Counted from the first letter of the stretch, positions 1 through 6,183 are shown. The stretch is DNA of 16,599 nucleotides from Actinomycetes bacterium (GCA_023392475.1 JAEVZA010000257.1:1-16599), one strand, 5' to 3'. Notes: a model not told the origin generated them from the letters alone. Made by a program: numbers and translations.

Positions 1-203
1 CCGGCGAACCGCTGCACGTACGTGAACACCGCTCGCTGGTGGGCATCGAACACGCGTCGCAGCGCGTCGGGTTCGCCGGCGGCGAAGGCGACCTCGAGGG
101 GTTCGCTCGCGATCCGCCCGGGCATCAGCCGGAGGGTACCCGGCGTGGTGGCGCTGCGGTCCGTCCGGTGCGGCAGCGCGGTCTCGTGCGGTGGCGCGTG
201 CAT
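1..203 (-). CDS. ECF-type RNA polymerase sigma factor, N-terminal part (cut by left window edge)
   Basis: Only the first 67 residues are visible; the rest lies beyond position 1. After a polar leader of about 40 residues, the segment around residues 36-67 (VAFAAGEPDALRRVFDAHQR, then AVFTYVQRFA) has the start of sigma-70 region 2 as seen in ECF sigma factors: an acidic/Leu-Arg stretch, then an aromatic-rich helix that contacts core polymerase. The ATG at 203 is preceded by AAGGA at an 8-nt spacing on the minus strand, which supports this start. The gene is divergent from the CrtO-like gene, with about 100 nt between them. ECF factors direct transcription of a small regulon and are often paired with an anti-sigma factor, which would lie outside the window. 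The DNA-binding region 4 cannot be seen, so the ECF call rests on region 2 alone. Confidence 0.7.
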   Translation of the reverse strand, partial: MHAPPHETALPHRTDRSATTPGTLRLMPGRIASEPLEVAFAAGEPDALRRVFDAHQRAVFTYVQRFA

Positions 204-271
204 CCGACCGTTCCTTCGACGCCTCGCCGGGACCGGATGCGACGCGACGCGGCGGCCGCCGGTGCATCCGA
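198..271. repeat. Short repeated motif in the divergent sigma/CrtO-like intergenic region
   Basis: The 10-mer GTGCATCCGA occurs at 198-207, over the sigma start codon, and again at 262-271. The inverted CGGATGC lies between them at 234-240. Three copies of the CATCCG core within 75 nt of a divergent promoter region could be an operator, but this is inference from repetition only. Confidence 0.3.
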
Positions 272-307
272 ACGGGTGGTCGCGTGCGAACTCATCTGCG
301 AACGACC

Positions 308-802
308 ATGCCACCGCTCCCGCTCGATCCCCCCACCGCGGTCCTCGCGTCCTGCGTCGCGTGGACGGTGATCGGCGTCGCGTCCGGGTACGGCGGGTAC
401 CGGCTCCCGCTCACGGCGCTGGACCACGACACCTGGCTCACCCGTCCCCGGCACTTCGAGCGCGACGGTCAGGTGTACGTGCACGTGCTCCGCATCCACC
501 GTTGGAAGGACCGGCTGCCCGAGGCGGGCGACCTCTTCCCCGGCGGCTCGTCGAAGCGGGCCCTGGGGGGTGTCGACGACGCTGCGCTGCGGCGGTTCGC
601 CGCCGAGACCCGCCGGGCCGAGCTCGTCCACTGGGCGAACCTCGTCGCGGGGCCGGTGTTCCTGCTGTGGTGCCCGCCGGTCGTCGGCGCCACGATGTTC
701 GTCTTCGGCGTCGCGGCGCACCTGCCGTTCATCTGCATCCAGCGCAGCAACCGCGCCCGCATCGAGCGGATCCTCCGACGACGCACGCGCATCCCGCGGT
801 GA
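308..802 (+). CDS. CrtO-like membrane acyltransferase (glycosyl-4,4'-diaponeurosporenoate acyltransferase family)
   Basis: 164 residues. There is an N-terminal membrane segment (about 11-31) and a second hydrophobic stretch (about 110-142). The order of motifs fits the CrtO acyltransferase family: RIHRWKDRLPEAG (residues 62-74), a conserved-looking ETRRAELVHW block (100-109), then the membrane stretch and a terminal IQRSNRARIE (144-153). In staphylococci CrtO adds a fatty acyl group to glycosylated diaponeurosporenoate, the last step of staphyloxanthin synthesis. No other carotenoid gene is visible here, so the true substrate is unknown. The ATG at 308 is chosen because the N-terminal helix follows directly; an in-frame start at 191 would overlap the divergent sigma gene. 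No strong ribosome binding site is visible. A hairpin directly follows the stop codon. Confidence 0.65.
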   Translation: MPPLPLDPPTAVLASCVAWTVIGVASGYGGYRLPLTALDHDTWLTRPRHFERDGQVYVHVLRIHRWKDRLPEAGDLFPGGSSKRALGGVDDAALRRFAAETRRAELVHWANLVAGPVFLLWCPPVVGATMFVFGVAAHLPFICIQRSNRARIERILRRRTRIPR

Positions 803-808
803 TCGCGA

Positions 809-840
809 GCGGGCCCCGCGCGGCGCCGCGCGAGGCCCGC
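809..840. terminator. Hairpin at a convergent gene junction (probable bidirectional terminator)
   Basis: GCGGGCC (809-815) pairs with GGCCCGC (834-840) around a further self-complementary GC core. It fills the 50-nt gap between the CrtO-like stop and the stop of the secreted-protein gene on the other strand. There is no U-tract, as is common in high-GC actinobacteria. Confidence 0.6.
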
Positions 841-852
841 CCGCACCTCGGC

Positions 853-1470
853 TCAGGTGGCAGGGACGAGGCGGGTGTCGGCGCTCCCTGCGACCAACCC
901 GGCGGTGAACACCTTCGTCCCGAGGGAGCTGTTGAGCGCCATCGCTGCGTCCCCGGTGAACGAGACGCGGATCCCGGAGACGACCACGCCCCTCGACGTC
1001 GTCGCCACCTTCGCCCCCGAGAGGTCGAGGTCGAACACCCGCAGCGACGCAGGCGAACCGTTGACCTTCGTGGCCACGAGGTGGGGGGAGCCGTCGATGA
1101 CGATCGTGAAGTCGGACACCGTCACGGCCTTCCACCTCGCCAGGTTGACGAAGACCAGCCCGCCGGAGTGCGTGACCGTGCCGGCGAGCGTCGCGGCGTC
1201 GACCGACCCGCCGTTCACGGGGAACGTCGCCTTCACGCCGATGCCGCCCGGCAGGACGACCGGGACCTCGCTCGCTCCCCCGGCGGGCAGCGGCAGGATC
1301 CCGTTGCGCACGAGGGTCGACGTCACCGCGGGTGAGGCCGTCACGGACGTGGCCCCGCCCCGCAACACCAGCGCGGCGTCCGCGCTCGCCGCACCCACCG
1401 GCACCACCAGCGTCACCAACGCCACCAGCGCTGCCACGGCACCGGCGAATCCTGTCCTGCTCCTCACCAT
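853..1470 (-). CDS. Secreted protein of unknown function, beta-rich
   Basis: 205 residues. An N-terminal Arg-containing head and a hydrophobic core (about 10-27) are followed by AASA-DA, a good signal peptidase I site near residue 30. The mature protein is rich in Val, Thr, Ser and Gly and looks beta-structured. Notable segments are FPVNGGSVDAATLAGTVTHS, GGLVFVNLARWKAVTVSDFT and the late FTGDAAMALNSSLGT. This resembles secreted actinobacterial proteins with a 'gG.vd..tl.G.i.HsGGl.f' pattern, loosely like HtaA-type domains, but I cannot assign the family. The start at 1470 is preceded by GGAGGA at a suitable spacing; the frame stays open upstream to about 1635, but that stretch is Arg-rich and has no coding character. 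There is no sorting signal or C-terminal membrane anchor, so it is probably released or loosely wall-associated. Confidence 0.75.
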   Translation of the reverse strand: MVRSRTGFAGAVAALVALVTLVVPVGAASADAALVLRGGATSVTASPAVTSTLVRNGILPLPAGGASEVPVVLPGGIGVKATFPVNGGSVDAATLAGTVTHSGGLVFVNLARWKAVTVSDFTIVIDGSPHLVATKVNGSPASLRVFDLDLSGAKVATTSRGVVVSGIRVSFTGDAAMALNSSLGTKVFTAGLVAGSADTRLVPAT

Positions 1471-1508
1471 GTCGATTCCTCCTCGACCATCTCGCGGTTC
1501 GCCCCGAA

Positions 1509-1531
1509 CGAAGGGCCTCGATGGTCCTTCG
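1509..1531. repeat. Inverted repeat upstream of the secreted-protein gene
   Basis: CGAAGGGCC (1509-1517) and GGTCCTTCG (1523-1531) form 9-nt arms with one mismatch and a 5-nt loop, 39 nt upstream of the start at 1470. It could be a leader hairpin or an operator; nothing else supports either. Confidence 0.35.
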
Positions 1532-1720
1532 ACGAGGATCCGCCGACGGATGCGCATCGACACCCCGTCGGGCGGGAACCCACCGCAGTTCCGGGTGCCG
1601 GTCGCCGGCGTCGCCGAGGTCCTCCCCCGCGTCACGCGTTGGTTCGGTCGGATCTGTCATGAAGGTGTGGACGCTGGGTAGGCCCGACGGGTTGGGTTCG
1701 GCGCTCCAGGGGAGGGGAAC

Positions 1721-1903
1721 ATGACGGAGGTCCGGGACATGGTCGAGGTGTGGTGCGATTCCACGGGGCGGTGGGTGCCGGGGTTCGAGCTGCGGGAGCG
1801 ACGTTCCGACGGCTCCGTCGTCGTCGGCCGGCCCGGCGGTCCGACGTTGCCCGAGGCGTTCACCGCCGCTCGCGTTCGACCCGACGAGGCCCGCAGGGCC
1901 TGA
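1721..1903 (+). CDS. Small hypothetical protein (60 aa)
   Basis: Begins MTEVRDMVEVWCDSTGRWVP and continues GFELRERRSDGSVVVGRPGG. The ATG follows AGGGGAGGGG at a close spacing, a strong ribosome binding site, and the third codon positions are GC-rich. The N-terminal half has alternating hydrophobic and polar residues with aromatics (W11, W18, F22), which suggests a small beta barrel of the SH3/Tudor-like kind; this is inference. The C-terminal 20 residues are polar. No family is recognised. The gene is divergent from the secreted-protein gene and convergent with the membrane-protein gene that ends at 1931. Confidence 0.55.
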   Translation: MTEVRDMVEVWCDSTGRWVPGFELRERRSDGSVVVGRPGGPTLPEAFTAARVRPDEARRA

Positions 1904-1930
1904 TCCGGCCCCGACGTCCTCGAGCGGAGC

Positions 1931-2272
1931 TCAGCCCGACCGCACCTCGTTCGACGCGTCCTCGTCCCGGAGGACCTCGAGCCGCGACGGTTCGGTGGAG
2001 GCGGCGCGGGCCGCCCGTCGAGCGCGGACGATCGCGAACCCGACGCCGGCCGCCACGACGAGCAGCGCGACCCACGGCCAGCGACGGCGTCGGCGGACGG
2101 GCGCCGGCGCCACGACGCGCCGGGCACGCTCGACGCCCTTCTCGATGCCCTCGGCCCCGCTCTGGACCGTCGAGGTCAGGCGGTCGGCGACGTCGGGTGC
2201 CACACGTGACGCGTGGCTGGAGACGGCGTCCACGACGTCGAAGGCGTTCTGGCGCAGTTGGTCGATCTGCAT
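1931..2272 (-). CDS. Single-pass membrane protein, hypothetical (113 aa)
   Basis: An amphipathic helical N-terminus (residues 1-50, MQIDQLRQNAFDVVDAVSSH onward) is followed by an Arg run (60-64), one membrane helix (about 65-83, WPWVALLVVAAGVGFAIV) and a charged tail, so the N-terminal helix and tail flank one transmembrane segment. The ATG at 2272 is preferred: GGAAGGGG precedes it by 9 nt. An in-frame GTG at 2311 would lie within the -10 region of the promoter-like element at 2312-2337. The layout recalls small actinobacterial stress or envelope proteins with a coiled helix plus one TM segment, but no family is recognised. It lies downstream of the 50-aa membrane protein on the same strand, with a hairpin between them. 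Confidence 0.65.
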   Translation of the reverse strand: MQIDQLRQNAFDVVDAVSSHASRVAPDVADRLTSTVQSGAEGIEKGVERARRVVAPAPVRRRRRWPWVALLVVAAGVGFAIVRARRAARAASTEPSRLEVLRDEDASNEVRSG

Positions 2273-2311
2273 GAGGGGCGCCCCTTCCGGCACAGGTGGA
2301 TCGTTGGACAC

Positions 2312-2337
2312 CTACCGTCCGTCGACGCGGGCAGAAC
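2312..2337 (-). promoter_or_regulatory. Weak SigB/SigF-like promoter candidate for the membrane-protein gene
   Basis: On the minus strand GTTC (-35) is separated by 16 nt from CGGTAG (-10), two and one changes from ideal in a GTTT-N16-GGGTA pattern. The -10 lies 40 nt before the ATG at 2272, similar to the exact copy ahead of the neighbouring gene. Confidence 0.35.
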
Positions 2338-2378
2338 CTGGCGCCGGTCGGCCCACCGGAGGCCACGCCGCGCGCGAC

Positions 2379-2412
2379 GAGGGCCCCTGGACGACATCGT
2401 CCAGGGGCCCTC
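2379..2412. terminator. Perfect 16-bp inverted repeat, probable intrinsic terminator
   Basis: GAGGGCCCCTGGACGA (2379-2394) is exactly complementary to TCGTCCAGGGGCCCTC (2397-2412). The hairpin begins 18 nt after the stop of the 50-aa membrane protein gene on the minus strand, so it most likely ends that transcript before the next gene. No U-tract follows. Confidence 0.7.
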
Positions 2413-2429
2413 GCGGCGAGCTCGGGAGG

Positions 2430-2582
2430 TCAGACGCGAGCTCGGCTGCTGGTGCTCATCAGCGCCGCCACGATCAAGCCGACCACGCCGACGGCCGCCA
2501 CGATCCAACCGATGGTCGGGCTGGCCAACAGTGCGATGAGCACACCTACCACGATGACGAGCAACGCTGCTCCGATCGTCAT
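2430..2582 (-). CDS. Tiny two-helix membrane protein (50 aa)
   Basis: Too short for usual ORF cut-offs, but well supported. It begins MTIGAALLVIVVGVLIALLA (first helix, 3-20), has a short SPTIGW turn (21-26), then a second helix (27-42) and a tail ending SSRARV. The ATG at 2582 is preceded by AAGGAGGT with a 7-nt spacing, the best ribosome binding site in the window. A perfect hairpin terminator follows, and an exact SigB/SigF-type promoter pattern precedes it by 35 nt. The size and layout resemble small actinobacterial membrane proteins of the DUF6131/DUF6458 kind, but I cannot place it in either with certainty. The positive-inside rule puts the basic C-terminus in the cytoplasm. Stress-induced membrane or envelope role is inferred from the promoter only. 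Confidence 0.8.
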   Translation of the reverse strand: MTIGAALLVIVVGVLIALLASPTIGWIVAAVGVVGLIVAALMSTSSRARV

Positions 2583-2616
2583 GACACTGACCTCCTTGTC
2601 GAGCGTGACGGAGGAG

Positions 2617-2642
2617 GTACCCGGTTCCGTCTCCCGTCAAAC
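2617..2642 (-). promoter_or_regulatory. SigB/SigF-type stress promoter (proximal)
   Basis: On the minus strand GTTT (-35, 2642-2639) is followed after exactly 16 nt by GGGTAC (-10, 2622-2617). This matches the actinobacterial general stress sigma consensus GTTT-N15-17-GGGTA(T/C). The -10 is 35 nt from the ATG of the 50-aa membrane protein, a normal leader length including the AAGGAGGT site. Confidence 0.65.
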
Positions 2643-2819
2643 CCCGTCGTGGAGGGATCGGGGCCCGGTGCTCGATCGGGGAGCGTTCCCCGCCTCTCCG
2701 CGGACGTCGTGGAGCGCGCCCCGACGCACTCCTGGGGGAGACGCCGGGGCGCACGCCCGGGTCGGGGCTCGCCCTGGCCGGTGCTGAGGCCGTGCGTCGC
2801 CCCTCCGGGCATCCGCCAC

Positions 2820-2845
2820 GTACCCCGGCTGCTGGGCCCACAAAC
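2820..2845 (-). promoter_or_regulatory. Second SigB/SigF-type promoter pattern (distal)
   Basis: GTTT (2845-2842) and GGGTAC (2825-2820) are again separated by exactly 16 nt on the minus strand. It lies about 240 nt upstream of the 50-aa gene and would give a long leader or a separate small RNA. It overlaps the hairpin downstream of tadG. The short ORF just below it is not convincing as a protein. Confidence 0.45.
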
Positions 2846-2855
2846 AGTGTGTGCC
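2835..2855. terminator. Hairpin downstream of the TadG-like gene
   Basis: GGCCCACA (2835-2842) pairs with TGTGTGCC (2848-2855) with one mismatch and a 5-nt loop, 9 nt after the TadG-like stop codon on the minus strand. Modest stem, so moderate confidence. Confidence 0.4.
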
Positions 2856-2864
2856 GACGGCGGG

Positions 2865-4571
2865 TCAGCGGATGAGCAGTCCGGTCATGGTGGGGAGTCC
2901 GACCAGGGTGTCGTCCGGGACGAGGTTCATCGCGGAGCCGCCGGTGACGGCGAACTGGTAGGAGATGAACTGCGACGCGAGCGGCAGCGACCAGTTGCCG
3001 TTGCCCGACAAGGTGAACGGCGACGCCTCGGGCGTGAAGAACACGCCGGAGAGCGTGGGACCGGCCCCGCCGGCGATGCTGAACTTGTTGCTCGAGAGCT
3101 CCGACCAGTACGAGAGCCCGGCGAACGGCCCCTGGGTCGGCGCGGTCCACGTGGGCGGGTTGCCGTTGATCTGGATGTAGCCCGAGCTCATGACGACGGT
3201 CGTGTGGTTCACGTTGAGCTGCCCGCCCGTGACCTTCCACTCCCCGTTGCGGACCAGCACCCACGCCGCTGCGGAGCTCGAGGCGGTCGTGCACGGCGTC
3301 GTGACGGTCGGGGGCAGGCACGACGAGCTGAGCGTGGAGTTCGCGTTCGCCGAGTTGAACGTGAGCGTCCCGCCGGTCATCGAGAGCGCCTTGTCGAACA
3401 CGACGTTGCCGCCGCTGAACGTGATGGTCGTGCCGTTGCCGATGGTCAGACCGCCGCTGCAGTCGACCCACCAGTTCCCCGCTGCGGTGATCGTGCCGGA
3501 CGGGTTGCAGCTGTAGGTGCTCGACCACTTCTGGAACCCGGTCGGCTGGCCGGTCGTGCCGATGGCGGCCTTGAGGTTGTCGAGGTACGCCGGCGTCCCC
3601 GTCGGACAACCGGCGAGCGTGACGCCGTGGTAGGTCGGATAGGAGGTCTTGCAGTTGTAGCGCCAGTCGACCGGCGTCCTGGTGGCCCGGGCCGAGGCTC
3701 GCACCGGCTGGGGCAGGAGCCGGGAGCCGGCGACGTCGGCAGGATCACACGCCGGTGCGCTGCACGTCGTCGCCCCGACGGGGAGGGCGAACAGCTTGAT
3801 CTGACCGGCGGTGCTGCCGGTGGTCGGCACCGCGGTCAGGCTGGTGCCGCTGCCTGAGGCCGAGACGGTGACCTGGTTGCTGTTGCAGGTGCTGCCGTCG
3901 GAGTCGACGGCGATGAGGCCGCTGACGGTGCTGGTGCCGACCTTGACCTGGGCGCCGCCGCCCACGCTCAGCGCGACGCAGCCGGTCGGATCGAGCAGCC
4001 ACAGGGCCGGCACCTTGGTGCCGGTGCCGAGCACGCCCTTGACGGTTGCGGAGCGGGTCACCGGCACGTCTCGGACGCCGATGACGCGGGCGAACGTCGT
4101 GGGGTTCGACGCGGTGAGCTGCACCCGCATCCGTTGGCACGCCGTCCCGTCGTTCTGCCACGGTCCGGGGGCCCTGGCCACGGCGATCTGGCTCGCCGGC
4201 ACCGGGTAGGTGATCGTGAGCACGGTGCTGCCGAGGGTCTGGGTCGCGGTCGACTGGGTGGTGCCGTCGCCGACGCACCCCGAGGTCGGGATCGGTGAGC
4301 AGAACGTCGCCGGGGACAGCGACGCCATCTGGGTCGCGTTGCTCTGCAGGTAGCGGACCGCCTGCTCGCAAGCAGCCTCCGGTTGGCCGCCTGCGAGCGA
4401 CGGCCCTCCAGCGAGCGCGGCGGCGTCCACCGCCGCCTGAGAGGACACCGCCGTGGACCGCGCCTGTCCGACGTCGAGCACGAGCGCGGCGATCAACATC
4501 AGGCCGACCAGCGTCAACGCGACGACGACGGCGACGACGCCGCGCTCGCAGCGCCGCCCGGCCCGCCTCAT
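2865..4571 (-). CDS. TadG-like Flp pilus-assembly/envelope protein with beta-rich C-terminal region
   Basis: 568 residues. The N-terminus (MRRAGRRCERG, then one hydrophobic helix about 11-32 and LDVGQARSTAVSSQAAVDAA) is the TadE/TadG-like signature, including the 'AavDAAALAGg' helix. The remainder is extracytoplasmic and Thr/Ser/Gly/Asn-rich. From about residue 340 it has short repeated strands (GLTIGNGTTITFSGGNVVFD, LSMTGGTLTFNSAN) like a right-handed beta-helix or polymer-forming fold. Several Cys pairs suggest disulfides in the exported part. The start ATG overlaps the TadE stop as ATGA, so the two are translationally coupled. Tad systems build Flp pili, with TadE/F pseudopilins and TadG at the envelope. 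No tadA, tadB, tadC, tadZ or flp gene is in the window, so this may be an orphan envelope pair rather than a pilus locus. Confidence 0.75.
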   Translation of the reverse strand: MRRAGRRCERGVVAVVVALTLVGLMLIAALVLDVGQARSTAVSSQAAVDAAALAGGPSLAGGQPEAACEQAVRYLQSNATQMASLSPATFCSPIPTSGCVGDGTTQSTATQTLGSTVLTITYPVPASQIAVARAPGPWQNDGTACQRMRVQLTASNPTTFARVIGVRDVPVTRSATVKGVLGTGTKVPALWLLDPTGCVALSVGGGAQVKVGTSTVSGLIAVDSDGSTCNSNQVTVSASGSGTSLTAVPTTGSTAGQIKLFALPVGATTCSAPACDPADVAGSRLLPQPVRASARATRTPVDWRYNCKTSYPTYHGVTLAGCPTGTPAYLDNLKAAIGTTGQPTGFQKWSSTYSCNPSGTITAAGNWWVDCSGGLTIGNGTTITFSGGNVVFDKALSMTGGTLTFNSANANSTLSSSCLPPTVTTPCTTASSSAAAWVLVRNGEWKVTGGQLNVNHTTVVMSSGYIQINGNPPTWTAPTQGPFAGLSYWSELSSNKFSIAGGAGPTLSGVFFTPEASPFTLSGNGNWSLPLASQFISYQFAVTGGSAMNLVPDDTLVGLPTMTGLLIR

Positions 4572-5104
4572 TGCTCGTACCGGGTGATGGCGCGGCTCGT
4601 CAGCGTGATGTTCTGGCTGAAGACGAGGAACTGCAGCGTCTGCGGGCGGGTCACGCTCACCTGCACGCGTCGGCCGCTGTCTGCGCTGTTGTCGACGAAG
4701 CACGGACTGGTGCCGCCCGCCGTCGTCATCGTGCTGCCGGCGGCGACCGGGGCCGTCCCGGGCCCCGATACCAGGGCCACGCAGATCTGTGCCGTCGTGA
4801 GCGATCCGGCGGAGTTCGCGACCGCCTGCTGCTGCACGAGCTGCGCCCACGTCAGGCCCGAGCAGTTGGTCGTCGGCGTGCACTGCGAGTCCGGGACCGT
4901 CGCCCCGAACCGCGCCGCCTCACGGGCGGACCCGTTCAGGTTGATCTTCTGGAAGTACGCCGCGCCGCCCGTGAAGATCCCGAGCAGCAGCGCGAACAGC
5001 AGGGGCGCGAGCAACGCGAACTCCACGATCGCCGCTCCCCGCTCGCGACCGGTGCGTCGACGGCCGCGGCCGTCGATCCTCGCCGGCGTCAGGTGCGTCC
5101 ACAT
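4568..5104 (-). CDS. TadE-like pseudopilin family protein
   Basis: 178 residues from the ATG at 5104. A basic head (DGRGRRRTGRERG, 11-23) precedes GAAIVEFALLAPLLFALLLG (23-42), the TadE signature. It has the conserved Glu (E28) of prepilin-like proteins, where a prepilin peptidase would cut before the hydrophobic helix. NGSAREAARFGATV (57-70) is also typical of TadE-like proteins ('REaARyga'). The rest is an extracytoplasmic domain with scattered Cys residues. Its stop codon overlaps the start of the TadG-like gene by 4 nt. An in-frame GTG at 5143 would add 13 residues; neither start has a strong ribosome binding site, so the 5' end is uncertain. Confidence 0.75.
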   Translation of the reverse strand: MWTHLTPARIDGRGRRRTGRERGAAIVEFALLAPLLFALLLGIFTGGAAYFQKINLNGSAREAARFGATVPDSQCTPTTNCSGLTWAQLVQQQAVANSAGSLTTAQICVALVSGPGTAPVAAGSTMTTAGGTSPCFVDNSADSGRRVQVSVTRPQTLQFLVFSQNITLTSRAITRYEQ

Positions 5105-5240
5105 GCTGCCCTGAATCGCCACGATGCGTGGTGTCGTTACCACACAGGGAGAGTTCTTACCGTTCCATCACCTGCAGGCGGCTTCGACTACGACGGCGGT
5201 CATCACGAAGCGCTACGGCTCCGCGTCGGTGCGGACGCTG

Positions 5241-5289
5241 AGGGGCTCCGGACCCCTGGTTGGCGCGCTCCGCGCTCTCGTTCCGGAGC
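5241..5289. other. Nested, partly exclusive hairpins between the GNAT and tadE genes
   Basis: GCTCCGGA (5245-5252) is complementary to TCCGGAGC (5282-5289) and encloses GCGCG-CTC-CGCGC (5263-5275). AGGGG (5241-5245) and CCCCT (5253-5257) form a competing hairpin whose loop carries the CTCCGGA sequence. On the minus strand this lies after the acetyltransferase stop (5350) and before tadE. It may be a terminator or a tadE leader structure; no function can be shown. Confidence 0.35.
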
Positions 5290-5349
5290 GACCGCCGCCA
5301 CGAGCCCGACTCCGCGAGGTGTTCGATGCCCACCGGGTGGACGACGTGA

Positions 5350-5982
5350 TCACCCTTCTGCATCGGGGGTCATCGTCATGATCCAGACGTCGGGACCGCC
5401 GCCCCGCAAGCGGAGGTGGTGGGAGACGGTGAAGCCCAGCCGCACGTAGAACCTGACGTTGCGCTCGGTGGACGTCTCGAGGGAGACGACCTCTCCGTGC
5501 CGGCGAGCATGCTGGAGCGCGGGTCGCAGGACCCCGGTCGCCCGTCCGGCGCCCTGCTGATCCGGTCGCGTGCCGACCGCACCGAGGTAGCGGCACGGGA
5601 CCGTGGGCCGCAGCGACTCGAGCTGCGCCTCGGCGTCGAGCGACGCAGCGTGGCGATCCCCTTCGAGGTCGGCAGCCCGTGCAGCCGCACGCTCGGCGAC
5701 ATCAGGCGGCACCGTCGTCCCGGGCAGCATCCACAGCGACGCGCTCACGACGCCCGAGGCCGGATCGTCGTGGACCCATGCCTCGCCGTACGGCAACACC
5801 AGCTCGCGCAGGGCGAGCTCCTGCAACGACTCGATGCGCGCCCGGTGATCGGTCGAGTCGACCGTCCACCGCGTCCACGGGGAACCGACGAACGCGTCGG
5901 CGAGCACCTCGGCGATCGCCGGGACGTCGCCGGCCACCGCTCGACGAACCGGCCCCCTCGGCACTGGCTCCTGACCGTCCAC
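5350..5982 (-). CDS. GNAT family N-acetyltransferase
   Basis: 210 residues. Motif A of the GNAT fold is clear: RYLGAVGTRPDQQGAGRATG, with the (R/Q)xxGx(G/A) acetyl-CoA pyrophosphate loop as DQQGAG. Further on, LETSTERNVRFYVRLGFTVS is the typical motif B end, where the Tyr is a common general acid. The N-terminal VRRAVAGDVPAIAEVLADAF is the usual first strand and helix. The protein moves an acetyl group from acetyl-CoA to an amine; the substrate is not predictable. The start is taken as GTG at 5982 because the first strand of the fold begins a few residues later; there is no strong ribosome binding site. It is divergent from the gene at 6184, and nothing in the context links it to the tad genes beyond strand. 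Confidence 0.8.
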   Translation of the reverse strand: MDGQEPVPRGPVRRAVAGDVPAIAEVLADAFVGSPWTRWTVDSTDHRARIESLQELALRELVLPYGEAWVHDDPASGVVSASLWMLPGTTVPPDVAERAAARAADLEGDRHAASLDAEAQLESLRPTVPCRYLGAVGTRPDQQGAGRATGVLRPALQHARRHGEVVSLETSTERNVRFYVRLGFTVSHHLRLRGGGPDVWIMTMTPDAEG

Positions 5983-6120
5983 CGTCGACCATCATCGTCC
6001 GCTCGCACGTGATCCGAGGTGGTTCGGCGAGCGGCGACGCACCAGACCGGATCGACCGTCCGCCGATCGTCGGCTCGACAGGACCGTCCGAGCCCTGGAC
6101 GGCTGTTCGATCCCGGGTGT

Positions 6121-6132
6121 TACGGATCCGTA
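6121..6132. promoter_or_regulatory. 12-nt perfect palindrome in a divergent intergenic region (operator candidate)
   Basis: TACGGATCCGTA is a perfect palindrome about 50 nt upstream of the TTG start at 6184. A TAGGGT (6145-6150) lies just downstream and could serve as a -10 element. Binding by a dimeric regulator is possible but is inferred from symmetry alone. Confidence 0.3.
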
Positions 6133-6183
6133 CCGCCCCCTCCGTAGGGTCGGGTGCAGCCGTGACCGGAGGGGAGGCAGCCG

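Noticed and set aside
22..1335. Long plus-strand ORF of 437 aa
   Set aside because: Arg/Pro/Gly/His-rich translation, crosses the sigma and CrtO-like genes in another frame and runs antisense through the secreted-protein gene; a GC-rich shadow frame.
2579..2812. 77-aa minus-strand ORF starting just below the distal GTTT-N16-GGGTAC element and ending with an ATGA overlap on the 50-aa gene
   Set aside because: The position is suggestive of a leaderless, coupled gene, but the product is a run of Arg, Pro, Gly and Ser without hydrophobic core, and the proximal promoter lies inside it. Treated as leader or non-coding until conservation is shown.
1995..3857. Long plus-strand ORF of 620 aa
   Set aside because: Antisense to the membrane-protein, 50-aa and TadG-like genes, with low-complexity Arg/Gly/Asp composition and no domain.
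5124..5381. 85-aa plus-strand ORF in the GNAT-tadE gap
   Set aside because: No ribosome binding site, no coding-like third-position bias, and it runs into the 3' end of the GNAT gene. Its similarity to the sigma leader (EVFDAH) is a short chance match.
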